A stretch of 11,003 nucleotides of DNA from Agrocybe praecox (GCA_964017145.1 CAXHKQ010000229.1:1-11003); one strand, 5' to 3'; counted from the first letter of the stretch, positions 1 through 7,475 are shown. Notes: a model not told the origin generated them from the sequence alone. Made by a program: numbers and translations.

Positions 1-870
1 GTGCAGTTAGACAAGACATTGACAATACTATGAGAGCTAAATGGGAGCGAGGATGGTAGCAGACGCAGACATGTAAGGCGACGAAGCTATTCTTCCCTCT
101 TACAAGACAAAGAGCGACAGACTTACTATTTAACTTAAGGCTATCGATTGGGACCATACCAGGACATTGCATATAGACAAATTTTGTTTTCTCCATGTCC
201 AAGAATAATCTGCAATTGCCGAGATCATCCCTGGAACCCTTTCCGGAATCCAAATATGAAGACTTAAATTGACTCCTGAGGTTTTTGCCTTTCCAACGAT
301 GTACAATTTTATATATGTTTCCATGAAGACACCAAAGTTAAGACAAAAAAATTAGTTGCGAAGTATTCAACCTACGGTAGAATTTTCCAGGTCTTTTTTT
401 TTACATTTTTAGGATACGAAACTACATTCACTTATTGTTGAATTTCGGTTTTTGGAAGTAGAAGAATTTATGACTGACGGCCCCCTAATTTACAAAATCT
501 AATAAGAAAGGCGTCCTCCAATGAAGTTTCAGCTCCAATTTTTTACTCACAATATGAGTCAGTCCAATGATGGACAGATAAAGTACTCATCAATACCAAT
601 AAAATAAGTGGTCAAAAGTAATATAATTAGTTCAAATTCCCCGAACTAATTTAAAAATGACCTCCACCAATATCTTAACGTTCGTGCCAAATTTTCAAAA
701 ACTATTTTAGTATTTTATCGAGAAGAATACAGCTCTCAAACGCGCCCTTACTTTTAGAAATAGGATACCAAATACCATTTTCGCAAGCAGTTGAAAATGT
801 TAACATACAGGCAGGCGGCATAACTAAAAACCTCACATTTTCTCGAAATTTAGTCTGCGGTGTATTGGAC
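1..870. other. Intergenic, AT-rich, no gene recognised
   Basis: No reading frame here shows a recognisable family. The longest is a minus-strand frame at 130-324 (64 codons) with no signal peptide, motif or relative that I can name. A small inverted repeat lies at 625-651 (9-bp arms AATTAGTTC and GAACTAATT, 9-bp spacer), which is unremarkable in AT-rich DNA. LINE copy A begins just to the right, and its homology to copy B fades near 880-890. Confidence 0.6.
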
Positions 871-878
871 CTAAGACT

Positions 879-1760
879 TCAGCTGGCTTGGACATTTTCT
901 AGCTTCTGTGTCACCGTTCTGGCATATTCCGTAGATGTTGTTACCGACTTCAATGCCTCTAGGTTGTACCCCTTGATCTCTTGTTGTTTCTCGCATTGCT
1001 GCTGATATTCGAGCCCTCAACTTGACTATCACAATGTAGTGATCAGACTCAATGTTGGCACCTCTATAGTATCGAACATCTAGAAGGTTGGAAGCATGCC
1101 GAGAGTCTATAAGCACATGGTCGATTTGGTTGGTCGTTTTGCCATTCGGTGTTGTCCATGTTCCCTTGTGGATGTTCTTGTGAGGAAAACATGTGCTGCT
1201 GACGAAAAGTTCTCTACTCGCCGCAAAGTGGATCATTCTAACTCCATTATCGGTTGTCTTTGTATGGAGACTATGTAAACCAATAACACCACTATAGACG
1301 CTCTCCCTCCCAACCTTTGCGTTAAAATCGCCTAAGATGATCTTGGCATCGTGATTCGGACATTGATCCAGGGCTGCATCAAGCTGGTCATAGAAGGTGT
1401 CCTTACGGATTTCATCGGCATCATCTGTGTGTGTATAGGTACATATTATCCACGTGTTGCAGAACTTCCCTTTCATGCGTAGTACGTATATCCGTTCATT
1501 CACAGGAATCCATGCCATGACGCTGTTTCTTAGGGTTCCCCGAACTACGAATGCGACACCATACATACCCCTTTCATCTGCACAGGTGTAGTATATGTCG
1601 GCCTTCCTTTTCTTGTCTGTGAGGATATCACCACCTTTCCATCCAATTTACTGGAGCGCTGTTATGTCGGCGTTGCTTTGAGCTAAGATGTCGAGTAGCT
1701 AGTTTTTACTGCCTGTTCGAAGTAATGTTCGGACGTTCCAATTGCCATTTCTTTCCCGGG
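879..1760 (-). pseudogene. LINE endonuclease (EEP/APE-like) domain, broken
   Basis: This encoded the endonuclease that nicks target DNA for target-primed reverse transcription. Read from about 1760 downward it shows WNVRTLLRTG, then ADITALQ, GDFNAKVG, TTNQIDHVLID and SDHYIV, the usual order of metal-binding and catalytic motifs. Two in-frame stops break it: TAG at 1699-1701 and TAA at 1648-1650. The second replaces the expected metal-binding Glu of the ALQE motif, which copy B keeps. A one-base frameshift near 990-1005 follows RARISAA. Beyond it the sister frame continues as EKQQEIKGYNLEALK and ends at a TGA at 879-881. The frame from the ATG at 1566 is open for 231 codons but lacks the domain start, so it is not a gene. 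The LINE endonuclease assignment is firm; the clade is not. Confidence 0.88.
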
Positions 1761-1784
1761 TCGTGTATCGTAAATCCGAGGCTT

Positions 1785-1945
1785 GTTCCTAATTTTCGGA
1801 GTAGATCTTTAATCCGGAGTTGGGCTACGTCCTTTGTAGTGCATTTATACCGTCCCAACTGCAGGGTGCATGTGCAGTCCATTTTTACAGTCCCCTCCTG
1901 CAGGGTGCATGTAGCCCACCAACCTTAGCCGATTCTCAAAGGAGA
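1785..1945 (-). repeat. LINE 5' module, copy A
   Basis: This matches 9664-9843 over about 160 bases in the same orientation relative to an endonuclease, so it is the 5' end of this LINE family. Inside it the 15-mer CTGCAGGGTGCATGT occurs twice (1859-1873 and 1898-1912), 39 bases apart, and the same doubled arrangement survives in copy B with changes. Similarity stops just after the AAAGGAGA near 1945. The module is probably an untranslated leader carrying the element's promoter. One minus-strand frame over it is open and Cys-rich, but copy B has a stop in the matching frame. Confidence 0.8.
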
Positions 1946-1954
1946 AGTCGTTTC

Positions 1955-1970
1955 CAGACAGACAGACAGA
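1955..1970 (+). repeat. (CAGA)4 microsatellite
   Basis: Four perfect CAGA units lie about 10 bases outside the 5' end of LINE copy A. They could mark the insertion site or be chance. Copy B's 5' flank has no such repeat. Confidence 0.8.
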
Positions 1971-2047
1971 TTTTCAGTTTATAAATTAGATTTTTAAACA
2001 AACCCAATTTTTCTATTAAAAAATGCATTATACAATTTCTTAAAACT

Positions 2048-2053
2048 TTTATT
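2048..2053 (-). promoter_or_regulatory. Poly(A) signal AATAAA of the 2080-2535 gene
   Basis: AATAAA on the minus strand lies 27 bases after the ancestral exon-2 stop codon at 2080-2082. The paralogue has the same signal at a similar distance. Confidence 0.65.
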
Positions 2054-2079
2054 TAAGGAAATACCAATAAATAAACACA

Positions 2080-2535
2080 CTATTGCTCTGATTTCAGTTT
2101 GCACTTTCCGAAAACGCGAACAGCCCAAGCTTAAAAAGACAAAAAAATTAATATTTTGTTTTGTGTCGTTAAGCACTTACGTTTTTGGGAGCGACAATTT
2201 CTCTACATCACCAAACAATAATTTCTAAATACTTCATATTCTTCTCCATTTGAACAACAAACTTCGTTAAGCTCATTGGAGCACAGCACTGCACAACCTA
2301 TTTCATCTAACTTAAGACATTCTTCATCATCTGGAAGTTCCTTGAATTGTAAATCTGAACTAGACCGAAAGTTCTCGAAATCCATGCAGCACCTGTTCAT
2401 GAACCTGACAGTTTCAATTCCCCCATCCTCGTGTTCTCGTTGAGCACAAATAGGACTGAACTCTTCACTGCATTTGTTTGATAATGCTACAGATAAAACG
2501 CCAGATAAAATCAACAATTTCACAAAATATGACAT
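2080..2535 (-). pseudogene. Kazal-like secreted Cys-rich protein, nonsense-truncated paralogue
   Basis: The ancestral structure is exon 1 at 2535-2181, a 51-bp intron at 2180-2130 (GTAAGT donor, TTTTTAAG acceptor) and exon 2 at 2129-2080. I place the start at the ATG at 2533-2535. The in-frame ATG at 2583 lies only about 6 bases from the TATA box, and the paralogue starts at the later position. The product opens with a signal peptide (about residues 1-19, cleavage after ALS) and then has Cys-rich sequence like two Kazal protease-inhibitor domains. In domain 2, EVCCSNGEEYEVFRNYC fits the Kazal C-x-SDG-x-Y-x-N-x-C pattern. A TAG at 2203-2205 (codon 111) sits where the paralogue has Ala. It removes the last two cysteines and the PWAV...GKC tail, although the intron and exon 2 remain readable. 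It is either a recent pseudogene or a 110-residue shortened protein. The inhibitor role is inferred. Confidence 0.75.
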
Positions 2536-2588
2536 GTCTTCGAACAAGTCTGAACGTAGATAAAGGTGAATTTCGAAAATCATCTAGC

Positions 2589-2595
2589 TTTTATA
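2589..2595 (-). promoter_or_regulatory. TATA box of the 2080-2535 gene
   Basis: TATAAAA on the minus strand lies 54 bases upstream of the chosen ATG. It occupies the same place as the TATATAAAA of the paralogue, and both are followed by AGCTA. Upstream, CGATGAAAATTGA (2626-2639) is also shared with the paralogue. Confidence 0.7.
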
Positions 2596-2807
2596 CTGAA
2601 CCTTTGCTACCGTCTACGACCTCGATCAATTTTCATCGTAAATTTGGGGTTAATCTTCTGGAGTACGACGACGCGATATCCATTCTAGCTAAGGGGGTCA
2701 GGTCACCTTTAATTTCTGATCGTTCGCTTCCGATTAACGTTCCACATAACCGCACGTACGATAAACAAAGATTCCTTATCTGAATCTTAGTATAAATTAG
2801 CCAGAGG

Positions 2808-3060
2808 CTATCTGAAATCAAGTTTTTTGGTAATAGGAATATCCTTGATATGGGTTAGCCCCGAAAACGAATATGCCCCGAGTGTTATGATTTTAATCCG
2901 ACATAGGCCAGGGCATAGACACCACAAGTTTTCAATGTAGGTTTCCTGTGCTGTTAGTTTGTAGCCCGGGCAGCACCTAGGAGGTTTAATACCTAATCTC
3001 CTAGAGTGTCTGCCTATGGTCCAGTGGGCGATGGCAAGAAATATCACCTTCCTGATAAAT
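2808..3060 (-). pseudogene. LINE C-terminal Cys-rich tail
   Basis: The frame reads AIAHWTIGRHSRRLGIKPPR and then a Cys/His-spaced segment with CCPGY, LWCLCPGLCRIK and ITLGAYSF. It resembles the region after RNase H in I-group LINE proteins (TGH...LGxHxxRMGI, CxxC..EET..HLLCxCPAL..R...LG). It follows the RNase H frame at 3104-3424 after a stop at about 3103 and a frame change. It is not an independent gene. Confidence 0.7.
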
Positions 3061-3103
3061 ATTCTACCTTTGCATATCAGGGCTGATCCTGTTTGATATC
3101 ATA

Positions 3104-3720
3104 CTACTTCCAGATGGATATAGCTACATTATCAGTACGCCGCCATCTGGCCTTTGATTGTCCCAGAAGAAAGCCTTTTACCTTACTCTTGTAGAAAGCT
3201 GGTGTTGTGGGTATTTTTAACGCCCACAAGCGATGTAGTTCGGATCCCTGTCTGGCTAGCAGGTCCGCCATCTCGTTTTCATCGATGTCACTGTGCCCAG
3301 GAACCCCAATCTGTGTAACTGAACACACGGCACACACCGTATTGAGTAAATCACGACATTTCTTTACCAGAATGGACGTAATGTGGACTGATTCCAGGGC
3401 CTTTAAAGCCGTCTGGCTGTCCACGCAAATGCCAATCGATTTGACATTGAGATCCGATTGGTGTGAAGAATTTAATGCGGACCAGGCCGTGCGTATAGCA
3501 AAGATCTCTCCTGAAAGACTAAGCCTCTATCGGGTAGTTTGTACGAGTGAATAATATGGATACCCGCAACGTGGAATCCTGCGCCACACCCTGATTCTGT
3601 TTCAGACCCATCAGTAAATACCTTGATGTCGAATTCGTTAAGAGGCTTGGGTTCCTCCAGAGTGTCCTTTTTGGTACTTACGCCCAAGATTAGTGGTACT
3701 GATAGAGGCGCCTTTCGCAC
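3104..3720 (-). pseudogene. LINE RNase H domain, frameshifted
   Basis: RNase H removes the RNA strand of the RNA/DNA hybrid during retrotransposition. The first half (3720 to about 3515) has KVFTDGSETESGCGAGFHVA, with the first catalytic Asp in TDGS (GAT at 3610-3612). One base is missing near 3509-3513. The next frame resumes with GEIFAIRTAWSAL (catalytic Glu), then VDSQTALKALESVH (second Asp) and VPGHSDIDENEMADLLARQG (last His/Asp). All four expected acidic positions are therefore present, but split over two frames, which suggests fairly recent decay. Confidence 0.82.
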
Positions 3721-3759
3721 CTGTATTCACTCCGACCACACCAAGTATCTTTGAGGGCA

Positions 3760-4080
3760 CGAAGTGCTTAACCTTCCAACAGAGATGGATATCAGCCTGA
3801 TCGCCGAATTCGCGGCTCAGCATTTGGCATATTCGTCGCTGTGTTGGATCCCAAGAATCGTTAGAAGCGCATCAGTTGGTGTTGAACGTACAGCTCCCGA
3901 AATCCCAATGCAAACAGAACTCATCACTCTGTCAAGTTTTCTGCAGTTCTTCTTTACCTGGAGGGCCAACCACCAGACGGCCACGCCATATATTAGTATA
4001 GGTCTTACTAAGGCAGTGAGAATACAGTAGGTCATTTTTGGTGATTTGAACGGTTCGAAGGTGTTTATGGCCAACTTAAT
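3760..4080 (-). pseudogene. LINE reverse-transcriptase C-terminal (thumb) remnant
   Basis: The frame at 4074-3817 contains LTALVRPILIYGVAVWWLAL, then KLDRVMSSVCIGISGAVRST and PTDALLTILGI. This is the signature after the catalytic core in I/Jockey-group LINEs. After a TGA at about 3817 the same frame continues as AANSAIRLISI, matching the usual EAAxxAxRL stretch. The catalytic YxDD part is absent because the element is truncated near 4080. Confidence 0.8.
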
Positions 4081-4234
4081 TTTTCCTCAGTAATAATGTC
4101 AAGGCAGGAGCTATCCGCTGCCTCAATTGACAGTGCACTACTACACTCTTAACCTGGAAAGTGGGTGTCAAGTAGAGCGTTGTTAGTTTTCTCGCTGGAC
4201 TACGCCCATTGGTTGTCACCCAGTTGTAGGTAGG
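4081..4234. other. Unassigned junction between two LINE fragments
   Basis: This short stretch lies between the minus-strand I-like LINE and the plus-strand reverse-transcriptase scrap. The minus frame across it is open, but I recognise no protein motif. It may be older genomic DNA or diverged element sequence. Confidence 0.4.
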
Positions 4235-4372
4235 TGGACATAGTATTTCCTTAGAAGAGTCAGTGTCGTGAAAATTGGCAGCGAAACATCTGAGCAATTC
4301 GTCACCAGGCAAGGTTTCCGACAAGGTGATGCTTTATCCTGTGACTTCTTCAATCTGTGCCTTGAACGTATC
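4235..4372 (+). pseudogene. LINE reverse-transcriptase fragment (RQGDALSC motif)
   Basis: On the plus strand the frame reads LRRVSVVKIGSETSEQFVT, then RQGFRQGDALSCDFFNLCLE and RI. This is the conserved reverse-transcriptase block just before the YxDD motif in RTE-like insect LINEs. It is probably the same broad family as copies A and B but in opposite orientation, and it covers a part those copies lack. An in-frame TAG at about 4240 suggests it is dead. The coding match ends at the base where the 12-bp minisatellite begins, so the expected IIRxA continuation is gone. Confidence 0.75.
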
Positions 4373-5782
4373 AGACCAGACCACAGACCAGACCACAGAC
4401 CAGACCACAGACCAGACCACAGACCAGACCACAGACCAGACCACAGACCAGACCACAGACCAGACCACAGACCAGACCACAGACCAGACCACAGACCAGA
4501 CCACAGACCAGACCACAGACCAGACCACAGACCAGACCACAGACCAGACCACAGACCAGACCACAGACCAGACCACAGACCAGACCACAGACCAGACCAC
4601 AGACCAGACCACAGACCAGACCACAGACCAGACCACAGACCAGACCACAGACCAGACCACAGACCAGACCACAGACCAGACCACAGACCAGACCACAGAC
4701 CAGACCACAGACCAGACCACAGACCAGACCACAGACCAGACCACAGACCAGACCACAGACCAGACCACAGACCAGACCACAGACCAGACCACAGACCAGA
4801 CCACAGACCAGACCACAGACCAGACCACAGACCAGACCACAGACCAGACCACAGACCAGACCACAGACCAGACCACAGACCAGACCACAGACCAGACCAC
4901 AGACCAGACCACAGACCAGACCACAGACCAGACCACAGACCAGACCACAGACCAGACCACAGACCAGACCACAGACCAGACCACAGACCAGACCACAGAC
5001 CAGACCACAGACCAGACCACAGACCAGACCACAGACCAGACCACAGACCAGACCACAGACCAGACCACAGACCAGACCACAGACCAGACCACAGACCAGA
5101 CCACAGACCAGACCACAGACCAGACCACAGACCAGACCACAGACCAGACCACAGACCAGACCACAGACCAGACCACAGACCAGACCACAGACCAGACCAC
5201 AGACCAGACCACAGACCAGACCACAGACCAGACCACAGACCAGACCACAGACCAGACCACAGACCAGACCACAGACCAGACCACAGACCAGACCACAGAC
5301 CAGACCACAGACCAGACCACAGACCAGACCACAGACCAGACCACAGACCAGACCACAGACCAGACCACAGACCAGACCACAGACCAGACCACAGACCAGA
5401 CCACAGACCAGACCACAGACCAGACCACAGACCAGACCACAGACCAGACCACAGACCAGACCACAGACCAGACCACAGACCAGACCACAGACCAGACCAC
5501 AGACCAGACCACAGACCAGACCACAGACCAGACCACAGACCAGACCACAGACCAGACCACAGACCAGACCACAGACCAGACCACAGACCAGACCACAGAC
5601 CAGACCACAGACCAGACCACAGACCAGACCACAGACCAGACCACAGACCAGACCACAGACCAGACCACAGACCAGACCACAGACCAGACCACAGACCAGA
5701 CCACAGACCAGACCACAGACCAGACCACAGACCAGACCACAGACCAGACCACAGACCAGACCACAGACCAGACCACAGACCA
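4373..5782 (+). repeat. 12-bp minisatellite AGACCAGACCAC, about 117.5 perfect copies
   Basis: The unit AGACCAGACCAC repeats without a single substitution or length change over 1,410 bases. The unit contains no stop codon in any of six frames (RPDH, DQTT and TRPQ on plus; VVWS, WSGL and GLVC on minus). The frames of up to 540 codons across it are therefore artefacts. It begins inside a LINE reverse-transcriptase scrap and ends in an inverted piece of itself, about 100 bases beyond the poly(A) signal of the Kazal-like gene at 5926-6384. Complete uniformity suggests recent expansion, ongoing homogenisation, or an assembler filling a long array with a consensus. Confidence 0.98.
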
Positions 5783-5786
5783 CAGA

Positions 5787-5817
5787 GGTCTGGCCTATGG
5801 TCTGGTCTGTGGTCTGG
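5787..5817 (-). repeat. Inverted copy of the minisatellite unit at the array end
   Basis: After a slipped joint (CCACAGACCACAGAGG, ending at 5788) the array turns round. The 20 bases 5798-5817 are an exact reverse complement of array sequence, and GGTCTGG at 5787-5793 matches too. The array end can fold back on any unit as a hairpin. This fits template switching or fold-back replication at the edge. Confidence 0.9.
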
Positions 5818-5881
5818 TTTCCAGCTATATATATGTCATATGGAGTATTTAACATTAATTATTTTACGATTTTTCGAGATT

Positions 5882-5887
5882 TTTATT
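5882..5887 (-). promoter_or_regulatory. Poly(A) signal AATAAA of the 5926-6384 gene
   Basis: AATAAA on the minus strand lies 38 bases after the exon-2 stop. The transcript should therefore end shortly before the inverted edge of the minisatellite. Confidence 0.65.
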
Positions 5888-5925
5888 TGAAAATAAGAAC
5901 CAATGAACCAAGTATCACTCTGGAT

Positions 5926-6384
5926 TTAACAAGATGGACACTTGCCGTAATCACAAACAGCCCAAGCTTAAAGAGAAAAAAAGTTAGTATTGAATATGTG
6001 ATTCGATGAGAACTTACGGTTAGGGTTTTTACAATTTGAAGCTAACATAAAGCAAGAATTTATAAATGTTTGATATTCCTTTCCATTTGAAGCACAAACT
6101 TCGTGAGCCTCACCTGAGCACCTCACAGAACAATATGAGTTATCCAAAGCAGTACATTTTTCCATATCTAAAAGTTCCTTGAATTGGTAGGCAGGATCAT
6201 ACTGACTGTTCGCGATATCCATCCGGTCCCTGTTCATAAATCTAACTGTTTCAGTTCCTCCATCCTCGGTTTTCCGTTCAGCACAAATAGGACAGAAATC
6301 TTCGTTGCCAGGTGAGCAGCATTCTCTTGATAATGCTACAGTTGCAACACCAGCCAAAATCAACAATTTCGTAAAATAAGGCAT
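5926..6384 (-). CDS. Kazal-like secreted Cys-rich protein (two exons)
   Basis: Exon 1 is 6384-6018, the intron 6017-5967 (51 bp, phase 1, GTAAGT donor, CTCTTTAAG acceptor) and exon 2 5966-5926. The product has 135 residues. Without splicing the frame reads into the intron and gives a false 138-residue protein. A signal peptide covers about residues 1-19 (KLLILAGVATVALS). Domain 1 (about 20-60) is a degenerate Kazal-like unit with CPICAERKTEDGGTETVRFM. Domain 2 (about 77-135) has VCASNGKEYQTFINSCFMLA then SNCKN and PWAVCDYGKCPSC, close to the Kazal pattern of Cys, DG, Tyr, Asn-x-Cys and Ala-x-Cys. The protein is probably an extracellular serine-protease inhibitor or a salivary or reproductive secretion, but the target is unknown. 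It is paralogous to 2080-2535 from promoter to poly(A) signal. Domain 1 has NRDR where the paralogue has NRCC, so one disulfide has probably been lost. Confidence 0.82.
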
Positions 6385-6439
6385 GTTCCTTCAAACGGAT
6401 CTGAAAGAATATTAAAGTAAATTTCAAAAATTCGTTAGC

Positions 6440-6448
6440 TTTTATATA
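6440..6448 (-). promoter_or_regulatory. TATA box of the 5926-6384 gene
   Basis: TATATAAAA on the minus strand lies about 56 bases upstream of the ATG. It aligns with the TATA box of the paralogue. Similarity between the two promoters extends upstream to roughly 6515 (2680 in the other copy), including CGATGAAAAATTGA at 6463-6476. Confidence 0.72.
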
Positions 6449-6549
6449 CTAAACGATCTCAGTCAATTTTTCATCGCAGTTATCTTGTAAATTTGATTTC
6501 AACGGCGCGACATGCGTCGGATTTAGGGTGGCCACCTCTGATTTGTGAA

Positions 6550-7146
6550 ACGTAGTACTTTTAGGACTCAAACTACTATGGAGCAGGATTCAAATCTCTA
6601 TTTCCCTGTTAGTTAATCCCATACAAAAGCTCTCATAGAGCCGTTGGTAAGATATGATGCTGTAGTATCTGAATTGACATAAGCATGATAGAGCTTGTTG
6701 AGAGTTTTTGAAAGAAAGATACTGTAGATGCTTACTATTTCATGTTTACCAATCTACGCAACACTTATTATAAATGGTGATGAAGTGAATGAGCCAATGC
6801 TCTTTACTCTTGGATTCATTTCTTATCGAACAAAATCCTTATCTACCGTCGTATTATTTGCAGGGATGAGTGCCTCTTTTCACCTAATAGCGGAGTGGAT
6901 ATCGTGCTTTTACAGAATGGGATGTGAAGTGTGGATTCGATTTAAAGAATAATTGGATGTGACCTTAAATCTGCTGGATACGAAAAGAGGGATCACTGCA
7001 GAATATCATAGAAAGGCCTATTTCACCGCGTTCTGTAAACGGTTTCTTCTTAGACAGCAGCAAGGGAGTATATAAGTGGAATGTATATGTAACATTTGTA
7101 TTTTATAAACGCAATGGGGAAGTTGTAAATGCACTCCAGATTCAGA
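6550..7146. other. Intergenic, no gene recognised
   Basis: This lies between the promoter of the Kazal-like gene and the truncated end of LINE copy B. A plus-strand frame at 6728-6952 (74 codons) has one hydrophobic stretch but no signal, motif or relative that I can name, and I do not call it. The minus frame across 7018-7146 is only the run-on of the broken LINE frame. Confidence 0.5.
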
Positions 7147-7440
7147 TTCTCTCCTGTCCCCTTTTTTGTGTATGGGTGTTATCATACTGAGGCTCCAGTC
7201 ACTCGGTATAATAAAAGTAGTCCATATCATACTGAAAAGATCGTACAGATGTTCGGCGAAGCTGTCTCCAGCGCTTTTTATGAGTTCCGCATGGATTCCT
7301 TCGGATTCAGAGATCTTGTTCCTTTTCAGTTTGTTTATGGCAGCCTTTAACTCAGTTGAAGGTGATGATGCTTCTTCCATGTCCTCTAAAGGCGATGCTG
7401 AGAAAATACCATCTCTATCTCATCATTGACATTGGTATCA
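7147..7440 (-). pseudogene. LINE reverse-transcriptase N-terminal part, truncated
   Basis: The frame at 7380 downward reads ELKAAINKLKRNKISESEGI, then HAELIKSAGDSFAEHLYDLF and MITPIHKKGDRRE. These are the first reverse-transcriptase blocks of RTE-like LINEs (AIxKLKNNKAxGxDGI, and PIxKKGDR before NYRGI). Homology stops after KKGDRRE near 7147, before the catalytic core. Upstream of 7380 the match continues weakly in other frames with stops, and the SESEGI stretch departs from the usual AxGxDGI. Confidence 0.8.
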
Positions 7441-7475
7441 TTGCAGAGGCTGGTTGGTGGTGAACAGCCTTCTCT

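Larger units (their letters stand above)
879..1945 (-). mobile_element. LINE (non-LTR retrotransposon) copy A, 3'-truncated, decayed
   Basis: The fragment reads on the minus strand. Its 5' module (1945 to about 1785) leads directly into an apurinic-type endonuclease domain. The element then stops near 880, so the linker, reverse transcriptase and 3' end are missing. It is the same family as copy B at 7147-9843: the 5' module, the endonuclease and the segment after it can all be aligned by eye. The endonuclease resembles the insect endonuclease/reverse-transcriptase proteins often mislabelled craniofacial development protein 2, and an RTE-like clade is my guess. Loss of the 3' part is unlike the usual 5' truncation of LINEs and points to later deletion or rearrangement. 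No target-site duplication can be shown. Confidence 0.85.
2808..4080 (-). mobile_element. LINE fragment with RNase H (I/LOA/Jockey-like group), 5'-truncated and decayed
   Basis: Three decayed protein parts lie in order on the minus strand: the reverse-transcriptase thumb (4074-3760), RNase H (3720-3104) and a Cys-rich C-terminal tail (3047-2808). This order is typical of I-group LINEs. The family differs from that of copies A and B, whose type has no RNase H. Several frameshifts and stops separate the parts. The 3' end lies about 210 bases upstream of the TATA box of the 2080-2535 gene, so the insertion separates that gene from older upstream sequence. No poly(A) tail or target duplication is visible. 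Confidence 0.82.

Noticed and set aside
625..651. 9-bp-arm inverted repeat as a regulatory hairpin
   Set aside because: It is short, in AT-rich DNA, with no gene nearby to act on.
1096..1278. Plus-strand frames over the LINE endonucleases (also 7129-7429, 7491-7791, 7972-8211)
   Set aside because: They are antisense shadows of LINE protein frames, and the minus strand carries the recognisable motifs.
1928..1990. Target-site duplication for LINE copy A
   Set aside because: The 3' end is truncated, so no flanking duplication can be tested. The CAGA run alone is not evidence.
1994..2176. 60-codon minus frame over the intron and 3' UTR of the truncated Kazal-like gene
   Set aside because: It covers intron, exon 2 in a wrong frame and AT-rich UTR, with no protein features.
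2536..2583. Upstream ATG at 2583 as the start of the Kazal-like protein
   Set aside because: It lies about 6 bases from the TATA box, so it is probably not in the transcript. It would also put a charged extension before the signal peptide, and the paralogue starts at the later ATG.
4373..5782. CRISPR-like array
   Set aside because: Units are contiguous 12-mers with no spacers, in a eukaryotic genome.
4268..5890. Open frames of 480-540 codons across the minisatellite on both strands (RPDH, TTDQ, VVWS, CGLV repeats)
   Set aside because: The 12-base unit has no stop in any frame, so all six frames are open by arithmetic. The sequence shows no promoter, signal or conserved flanking coding sequence beyond the LINE scrap.
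5968..6017. 138-residue unspliced reading of the intact Kazal-like gene
   Set aside because: The last 16 residues are read from the intron. A GTAAGT donor and an AG acceptor matching the paralogue restore a Cys-containing tail.
6728..6952. 74-codon plus frame with a hydrophobic stretch
   Set aside because: It has no recognisable family, promoter or splice context. Its length is within chance for this window.
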